The notes under the pieces: model-generated
What the model saw: the letters and a program-made list of their open reading frames with translations, nothing else
Database searches by the model: none
What the model was told of the DNA's origin: nothing
Translations under genes and position numbers: made by a program
Shown here: one piece after another, positions 58,155 through 64,000 of the stretch
How the letters are laid out: each line of letters begins with the position of its first letter
Position numbering within the stretch: position 1 is the stretch's first letter
NCBI GenBank assembly: GCA_004294385.1
Contig: REAP01000025.1
Span: forward strand, 84,560 to 148,559
Direction of reading: 5' to 3'
Length of the DNA stretch: 64,000 nucleotides
Source: Oscillatoriales cyanobacterium
GTDB taxonomy: Bacteria > Cyanobacteriota > Cyanobacteriia > Cyanobacteriales > Microcoleaceae

Positions 58155-58742
58155 CTATGATCTCCCGTAGATCAAATGATTGAATTGAAGTTTATTGGGT
58201 CTACTAATTTCCAGCATCTTATCAGGACGATTGTGAATCTCATTTAAACGGTCATTAGTCTTAGCTGAGCGATTATTGCGTGTTTTCCCTTTGGGAATAC
58301 TAATATGACCGATACTGACAAAACGATATTCATAAGCATCAAGGAAGTTTTGTTGATGCCAAAATGCTTTGCCGATTTCCTTACAATAATCAACAAAGCA
58401 TTTTGCACCCGTTAGTTGTTGGATAATTTTTGTCTTCTGGTCTTTCTTTTTCTTCATCTCAATACAAAAGATGATTTTTTCTGTGGGAGTATCAGCAATG
58501 ATCACAAAATCAGCGCGTTTGCACTGACCTTTTGAGCTGGTAAAAATCTTGCTTGGTGCTGGGAAAGCATCGGCTTTAATGACAATAACTTGAGCATCAT
58601 CAGGCATTCCATCAATTGTTACAGAATAGTCAGCAGGCGGAGGCTCTCTGAGTATAACTTGCTTTTTACCTTTGTGTTCTTCCAATGGAACTGTAGCACT
58701 TTCTTGAATCATCTCTTTGAGGATCGTAATATCAGACATCAA
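58155..58742 (-). CDS. Hypothetical protein with PD-(D/E)XK-like motif, partner of the ATPase
   Basis: 195 residues, no known domain that I can name. A central segment CKRADFVIIADTPTEKIIFC followed by IEMKKKKDQKTKIIQQLTGA has the Asp ... Glu-X-Lys spacing (D in RADF, EMK in CIEMKK) and the following helix of PD-(D/E)XK nucleases. The N-terminus is a short helix, then LREPPPADYSVTIDGMPDDA. Its ATG overlaps the stop of the ATPase gene by 4 bp. An ATPase/nuclease pair coupled this way suggests a defence function, which is inference. It ends close to the right direct repeat of the PemK pair. Confidence 0.65.
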   Translation of the reverse strand: MMSDITILKEMIQESATVPLEEHKGKKQVILREPPPADYSVTIDGMPDDAQVIVIKADAFPAPSKIFTSSKGQCKRADFVIIADTPTEKIIFCIEMKKKKDQKTKIIQQLTGAKCFVDYCKEIGKAFWHQQNFLDAYEYRFVSIGHISIPKGKTRNNRSAKTNDRLNEIHNRPDKMLEISRPNKLQFNHLIYGRS

Positions 58743-60049
58743 TCCTCACCCCAAACAATCGCTTCCTGAATCCGGTTCATTGTTTCAATGGTTATATCAA
58801 AACTGCGGGCTTCAATACCCATTTCTGGATCAATATCCGCTGGTGTCAGGGTTTGACATTTATTTGTTTTTGTCTTCCCTGCCTCTTCTGCAATATAAAC
58901 TTTGATTTTGTTAGACGAAATTAGTTCTACTTCCCGATAACCTTCTTCTTCAGCAATTCGCTTCAGATGAGGTTTATCATGGTTAAGCATAATCAATGTA
59001 TTCAGTTCTTTAATAATGTAATCGCTGTGAGTAGTGATAAATACTTTAATACCCAGATTTACCAAGCGGGCAAATAGCCGTGCGACGCGGCGCTGGTTTT
59101 CAGGATGTAGATTTAATTCTGGTTCATCGACCATCAGTAAATCACCAATCTGAGCCTCATGTTTTAGGTAAAAACCGATGTCTAATAGAGAACGTACAGC
59201 ACTAGAACTTTCATCCATAGAAAGCTTGAGCCTTTTACCATTTGGCTCATAATAAAGTTCATCATTACGAGTAACGGTGTATTGACCGCCGATTATATCA
59301 GCAAAATCTGCCAGTATATCAGGATGGTTTTCCGCAATAAAACTGCTTTTCTTGACAATGGTTTCCAGTTCCCTCGTAAAGTCAACGTTTGTCTTGATTG
59401 GCAAAGCGTAGTCCTGATAAGCCTTAAATAAGAGCTCCATTGGATGGATCTTATTATTGCCTTGACCCATTTGTTCAAGCAATCTATTGCGGGCAAAATT
59501 CAACTCTTTGCGAAAAATAGCTGCACCAGTTCGTTCTGCACTAGCGATAAAAGGACGAGGAATAATTTCGGCAAAAATGATATCTTTCAGTGCATCAGCA
59601 ATGGTGTGTTTAAGTATTTGATTGGGAATTTTTGCCTTTTCTTTTTCAACTAGCAAGGTGACAACTAATTCTCTACTTTCTTCTCTTTTGGTCATAGAGA
59701 ATAATTCGACATTGGCAGATCCTATTGTTAGCTCGAACTTGCGTGTTAAACGAATATTTTTGATATCTAGATTTACCTGAAACTCTGTTTTTTTAAATCT
59801 TTTAGCCGGCGCTGCGAAAATCTGAGGCAATTGCTGTGTATAAACTTGACAAGCTTTAGAAACAATTTGCTCAGCCTGTTTGACATATTTTTGTATATCT
59901 AGATGAATTACGCCGTCAGCAAGGAGTTGTTGGATATTATCGTCGTTGATTTCGATCGCCAAAATCTGCCGCCAAGTAAACAAAAAGCCAAACAGTGCAT
60001 AGGTAGCGTAGGTCTTCCCGGTATTGTTGCCGCCACAAATAATTGTCAA
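58739..60049 (-). CDS. ABC/AAA15-type ATPase of the cassette
   Basis: 436 residues from a TTG start. The Walker A motif ICGGNNTGKTYATYALFGFL is at residues 4-13. Signature-like SMDESSSAVRSLLDIGFYLK (near 280), Walker B LLMVDEPELNLHPENQRRVA (near 303) and the H-loop VFITTHSDYIIKEL (near 340) follow, as in SMC/Rad50- and OLD-type ATPases. There is no TOPRIM domain. The start is unusually close to the P-loop. An ATG at 60068 with TAAGGA about 9 bases upstream would be natural but is one base out of frame (four A where three would give MKLKGELTII). The 4-bp overlap with the nuclease-like gene marks them as a unit. Confidence 0.75.
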   Translation of the reverse strand: MTIICGGNNTGKTYATYALFGFLFTWRQILAIEINDDNIQQLLADGVIHLDIQKYVKQAEQIVSKACQVYTQQLPQIFAAPAKRFKKTEFQVNLDIKNIRLTRKFELTIGSANVELFSMTKREESRELVVTLLVEKEKAKIPNQILKHTIADALKDIIFAEIIPRPFIASAERTGAAIFRKELNFARNRLLEQMGQGNNKIHPMELLFKAYQDYALPIKTNVDFTRELETIVKKSSFIAENHPDILADFADIIGGQYTVTRNDELYYEPNGKRLKLSMDESSSAVRSLLDIGFYLKHEAQIGDLLMVDEPELNLHPENQRRVARLFARLVNLGIKVFITTHSDYIIKELNTLIMLNHDKPHLKRIAEEEGYREVELISSNKIKVYIAEEAGKTKTNKCQTLTPADIDPEMGIEARSFDITIETMNRIQEAIVWGED

Positions 60050-60124
60050 CTCGCCCTTTAATTTTCATTGGTGTTTTCCTTAGATTGCATCGCTAACAAA
60101 TCGGCTTCGATCGCACAAACCAGT

Positions 60125-60652
60125 CTAAACAGCCAGCGCCTTGATACTTTCTTGGGTATCAAGAGGGATCTTTTGCCAACTGGTAGCAATATTAATATTC
60201 ATATTGGTTTGAGCAATATCTAACAATGTATCATCAATTGAATGCGTTTGATTTTCGCGCAACCAAATTAAAATCTCCGCTAAATGCCAGACAGAGTGGG
60301 CACCTTCATAAACAGGAATCGGAAATTTTGAGTCGTTTTCGAGGATGAGATCTTTCATATGCTGTTTAGTGTACCCCAGAATTTTAGCTGCATCCGTCAA
60401 GCCAACAAAATCTGGTGCTGCTTCAATTAGAGTGGCACCTGGAACAACTCTTTTGACATCATGAATCGCTGTAGAAATAGCTTCATAAGCCGATGATGCG
60501 TCGCGGATGAAATTTAGTGCGAGATATCCTTTATTTCCAACTCCAATTAAGGCATCATCACAGCCACCTGCATATAGTTTCTCAATAAAATCGTCAGTAT
60601 TGGCTAGGGATTTTTCTAGATTAAACTTCACAGTAAAATCATACTCGTTCAT
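60125..60652 (-). CDS. HTH-type DNA-binding protein of the cassette
   Basis: 175 residues. The N-terminal half (MNEYDFTVKFNLEKSLANTD, GGCDDALIGVGNKGYLALNF) is a small alpha/beta domain. The middle (LTDAAKILGYTKQHMKDLIL) is a MerR/excisionase-like helix-turn-helix, with the VWHLAEILIWLRE tail. The family is annotated only as DNA-binding, and is often adjacent to restriction or toxin-type genes. Its ATG lies 2 bases after the cpeZ stop (TAGTAATG), so it would be translated with the phycoerythrin genes. It may regulate the cassette. Confidence 0.65.
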   Translation of the reverse strand: MNEYDFTVKFNLEKSLANTDDFIEKLYAGGCDDALIGVGNKGYLALNFIRDASSAYEAISTAIHDVKRVVPGATLIEAAPDFVGLTDAAKILGYTKQHMKDLILENDSKFPIPVYEGAHSVWHLAEILIWLRENQTHSIDDTLLDIAQTNMNINIATSWQKIPLDTQESIKALAV

Positions 60653-60654
60653 TA

Positions 60655-61266
60655 CTATTCTGCACGCTTATAATTCATCACCAAATCCAATCGCGATAAA
60701 GAACTTGTGGCGGATTCCCGCACATAGGAATCCACGGTTTCATCATTGGCAAATGTGGTGAGAACTTCTACACAACGTCGATCGCCCACAGAAGCCAATG
60801 CACTCACAATCGCCACCTGTACCGCTACATTATCCGTTGTTTTCAGCGATTCTACCAAAATCTCAAACGCAGAGGAACCCATCTGCCCCAAGGCCATCAC
60901 GGCTGCAATATGCACCACAGGATTAGCGTCATCGATCGCCTTTTTCAATCCCTGCAAGCCCACTTCAGGAAAAGGTAAGTCTGGATAATTAATCGCAATT
61001 TGCGCCAATACCTTCGCCGCACTCCCTCGCACAGTCACATTCTCACTGTTTAACATAGCCTCAACGACCGGTGATATGGCATCTTCACCGATCGCACCCA
61101 AGGCCTTCACAGCCGCCCGACGATAGACGACATCTTGATCATCTAAAATAGCCACCAATCGAGAAATTGTATTTTCATCGCGGGAATCGGCAATTTCAAA
61201 CATCGCCCGATCGCGCATATGAGGATTCGGGTGTTTTAATTGTTCAAACAAAGCATCGGTTGTCAT
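60655..61266 (-). CDS. cpeZ: Phycoerythrobilin lyase component CpeZ
   Basis: 203 residues, matching CpeZ in length and content: MTTDALFEQLKHPNPHMRDR, FEIADSRDENTISRLVAILD, DDQDVVYRRAAVKALGAIGE and YVRESATSSLSRLDLVMNYK. It consists of HEAT repeats of the PBS-lyase type. CpeZ works with CpeY in attaching phycoerythrobilin to Cys82 of CpeA and assists folding of CpeB. The 5' leader between cpeY and this gene is a 98-bp heptamer tract with no ribosome-binding site visible. The HTH gene of the cassette starts 2 bases after its stop. Confidence 0.9.
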   Translation of the reverse strand: MTTDALFEQLKHPNPHMRDRAMFEIADSRDENTISRLVAILDDQDVVYRRAAVKALGAIGEDAISPVVEAMLNSENVTVRGSAAKVLAQIAINYPDLPFPEVGLQGLKKAIDDANPVVHIAAVMALGQMGSSAFEILVESLKTTDNVAVQVAIVSALASVGDRRCVEVLTTFANDETVDSYVRESATSSLSRLDLVMNYKRAE

Positions 61267-61275
61267 AATTTTTAA

Positions 61276-61373
61276 AGAAGGAAGAAGGAAGAAGGAAGAA
61301 GGAAGAAGGAAGAAGGAAGAAGGAAGAAGGAAGAAGGAAGAAGGAAGAAGGAAGAAGGAAGAAGGAAGAAGGC
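61276..61373. repeat. Heptamer tract (GAAGGAA)n between cpeY and cpeZ
   Basis: About 14 consecutive units of the 7-base repeat GAAGGAA (CTTCCTT on the coding strand), broken only by a GGCCGAA variant at the end. It fills the spacer between the cpeY stop and the cpeZ start, giving cpeZ a pyrimidine-rich leader. Confidence 0.92.
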
Positions 61374-61396
61374 CGAAGGAAGGTTATTATCTTGGT

Positions 61397-62671
61397 TTAA
61401 AGTCCAGCATGATCATCTATTTTAGCTTGAACCAACCAATCTTGGTCGGCCGCAGCCATCGCATAACCGCTGACATCACCAAGTTTTTCTAGTGCCATTA
61501 ATGCAGCATACTTCAAATCCCAGATTTTAGTTTCCAGACAGGCTTTCAATTCTGGAATCGCCCGCTGTTCTCCCAGTTCCCCTAGGGCGATCGCAGCCGC
61601 CGCACGGGATTTCTGAAACTGGGGTTGGGAGTTGTTCAAAGCTTCCAATAACAAATCATAGGCTGGATTATGTTTTAACCAACCAAACAATTTTACCACA
61701 TGAAAATGCGCTCCATAGTCATTATTTGCTTCTTCTGTAAAGGTGGCAAACAAGGCGGCTGGGGCATCATCTGAGTAATTTTCAAGAATCGTTTTAGCTG
61801 CTAAATAGCAACGTCCAAAATCTGTTTCGTATAATTGGCGAATCAAAAATGGTAAGTCTGGTAATTCTTCATAACTATGCACTAAATCTAAATCTGTTGG
61901 ATAGTCTCTTAAGGTTTGTTCTAAATAAGGCTTAATAGTCTCAAATGTCAAGGACTTGTCAGCAATTCCTGCTGATGCTAACATCCTAATTCCTCTCAGC
62001 CGAAAGACTAAAGATACGGGACATCTGGCAATATTGGGGATGGCATCGTAGTAACGCGCATCAATCAAATCTTGGATGGATAATCTGCGCCCTAGGACAT
62101 TTTTGTGTTGCAACATCGCGACAACTTTGCCCATTTGAGAAAAGTCTCTGGTTAAGCGACAAATTGCAGCGATCGCAGCACTAGCAGTCGGCGGGTCAAT
62201 ATCATCGACAAATCTGCGAATTCTGGCTAAGGCTGGCTGATAATCTAATTTAGTCAGGGTATGGATAATTACCCGGTAGGTTTGTCCCGGTTTATCTAGC
62301 AATTGAGCAACTTCTTCTAAAACATCGGCATCTTGAGTGCCAATTTCGCCGATCGCCCAAACCGCATTTTCCACCGTGTAGCAGTCATCATCGGCCAGAC
62401 AGGTGCGAATCACCGGCAATGCTAACACAGCTTGTAGTCTTCCCAAGGTTTCGACCGACTTGCGGCGCGCAATCCGGTTTTCCAACACTGGATCTGTTTG
62501 CTGTACGGCTCGGATCAGTGCTGCGATCGATCGATCTGTGGAGAAATTGATCAAGTGGGAAGCGGCAATGTAGCGGGAATCCTCTTCGCCAATCTCAGCT
62601 TGGGGCGTATCCAAAATCGCGATCGCCTGATCTTCTGTTAAATTAAAAAAACTAAAAAAACGTTTATCCAT
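61397..62671 (-). CDS. cpeY: Phycoerythrobilin lyase CpeY
   Basis: Start at the ATG giving MDKRFFSFFNLTEDQAIAIL, the family start; the frame upstream to 62746 runs into repeat. 424 residues of HEAT/PBS-lyase repeats: ENRIARRKSVETLGRLQAVL, TVENAVWAIGEIGTQDADVL, AHFHVVKLFGWLKHNPAYDL and KYAALMALEKLGDVSGYAMA. CpeY attaches phycoerythrobilin to Cys82 of CpeA, helped by CpeZ. It is the third gene of the cpeB-cpeA-cpeY-cpeZ unit. Its coding sequence is intact, unlike that of its substrate. Confidence 0.92.
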   Translation of the reverse strand: MDKRFFSFFNLTEDQAIAILDTPQAEIGEEDSRYIAASHLINFSTDRSIAALIRAVQQTDPVLENRIARRKSVETLGRLQAVLALPVIRTCLADDDCYTVENAVWAIGEIGTQDADVLEEVAQLLDKPGQTYRVIIHTLTKLDYQPALARIRRFVDDIDPPTASAAIAAICRLTRDFSQMGKVVAMLQHKNVLGRRLSIQDLIDARYYDAIPNIARCPVSLVFRLRGIRMLASAGIADKSLTFETIKPYLEQTLRDYPTDLDLVHSYEELPDLPFLIRQLYETDFGRCYLAAKTILENYSDDAPAALFATFTEEANNDYGAHFHVVKLFGWLKHNPAYDLLLEALNNSQPQFQKSRAAAAIALGELGEQRAIPELKACLETKIWDLKYAALMALEKLGDVSGYAMAAADQDWLVQAKIDDHAGL

Positions 62672-62680
62672 AAAATTATA

Positions 62681-62738
62681 GTAGAAGGAAGAAGGAAGAA
62701 GGTTCGGCAACAGATTTTGTAACGGATTTAACGGATAT
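62681..62738. repeat. Dispersed repeat before cpeY
   Basis: GTAGAAGGAAGAAGGAAGAA then GGTTCGGCAACAGATTTTGT and AACGGATTTAACGGAT. The first part is heptameric GAAGGAA and the second part belongs to the CAACGGATTTT family. It ends about 10 bp from the cpeY start. Confidence 0.8.
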
Positions 62739-62861
62739 AAAACCAATGCCCGATAGAAATTAGCATATGCCTATTCAAACAAAATAACAAGCCTAGGAAT
62801 TCTTTACCCTTACATTACCGATTTCGGTAAAGCAACGAGCCAAGATTTCCCAGACTTGTCG

Positions 62862-62876
62862 GGGTAGAAACTACCC
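62862..62876 (-). terminator. Hairpin downstream of cpeA
   Basis: GGGTAGTTTCTACCC on the minus strand, a 6-bp perfect stem with a 3-base loop, 30 bp beyond the original cpeA stop codon. There is no T-run, so it may stabilise the cpeBA message or attenuate rather than terminate fully. Confidence 0.45.
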
Positions 62877-62905
62877 ACTCACGACATCACAAACCTGCTA
62901 ATTAA

Positions 62906-63384
<479 letters not shown>

Positions 63385-63419
63385 TCAATTTTGCTGAGCG
63401 GATTGCGATTAGCAATTGA

Positions 63420-63989
<570 letters not shown>

Positions 63990-64000
63990 TTAGACGAAAA

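Overview
The window comes from a filamentous cyanobacterium of the Microcoleus/Oscillatoria/Phormidium kind. This is inferred from very frequent HIP1 sites (GCGATCGC), plant-type carotenoid genes (pds, crtB), a ferredoxin-thioredoxin reductase variable chain, a C-phycoerythrin gene cluster with bilin reductases, and many short dispersed repeats, including heptameric tandem repeats. No rRNA or tRNA gene was recognised.

Layout. 1-5.5 kb: 5' part of a leucyl aminopeptidase gene, a lytic transglycosylase, a SafE/ferric-reductase-like membrane protein with a secreted partner, and ftrV. 5.8-8.6 kb: a large GH57-family protein. 9.1-11.8 kb: a DUF4365 gene pair, an alpha/beta hydrolase and a Uma2-family protein. 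12-20.7 kb: three large histidine kinases in a row. 21.1-24.9 kb: a GH2-like protein. 25-26.4 kb: small accessory genes (solitary antitoxin, HNH nuclease, KGK gene with a nonsense codon). 26.4-31.6 kb: a dynamin-like GTPase, then pds-crtB. 31.9-41.5 kb: a defence-type region with an Eco57I-type methylase, a PLD-nuclease/SNF2 helicase, two broken Uma2 copies and a VapBC-type pair. 41.7-45.1 kb: dnaK and a frame-broken dnaJ.

45.1-64.0 kb is the phycoerythrin locus: cpeS-cpeT-cpeC-cpeD-cpeE-cpeR, a HEAT protein, a divergent phycobiliprotein-like gene, pebA-pebB, a second CpeS-like lyase, a HEAT-repeat lyase with two small unknown partners, and on the opposite strand cpeB-cpeA-cpeY-cpeZ. Together these encode C-phycoerythrin, its rod linkers, phycoerythrobilin synthesis from biliverdin, the enzymes that attach bilin to cysteines, and the activator CpeR. 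Embedded in the locus, directly after cpeZ and co-directional with it, is a three-gene cassette (HTH-type protein, AAA/ABC ATPase, PD-(D/E)XK-like protein) plus a PemK toxin-antitoxin pair. This cassette is the best candidate for an undescribed defence-type system.

Two themes stand out. First, several genes carry clean lesions: cpeA has a 58-bp deletion that shifts its frame, dnaJ appears to have lost 2 bp, the KGK gene has an in-frame TAG, both Uma2 copies have out-of-frame deletions, and the cassette ATPase may have a +1 slip at codon 2. These are either real decay or assembly errors, and reads would decide. Second, short palindromic and heptameric repeats have entered genes in frame (methylase, histidine kinase) and occupy several translation-start regions (cpeR, dnaJ, cpeZ, the kinases).
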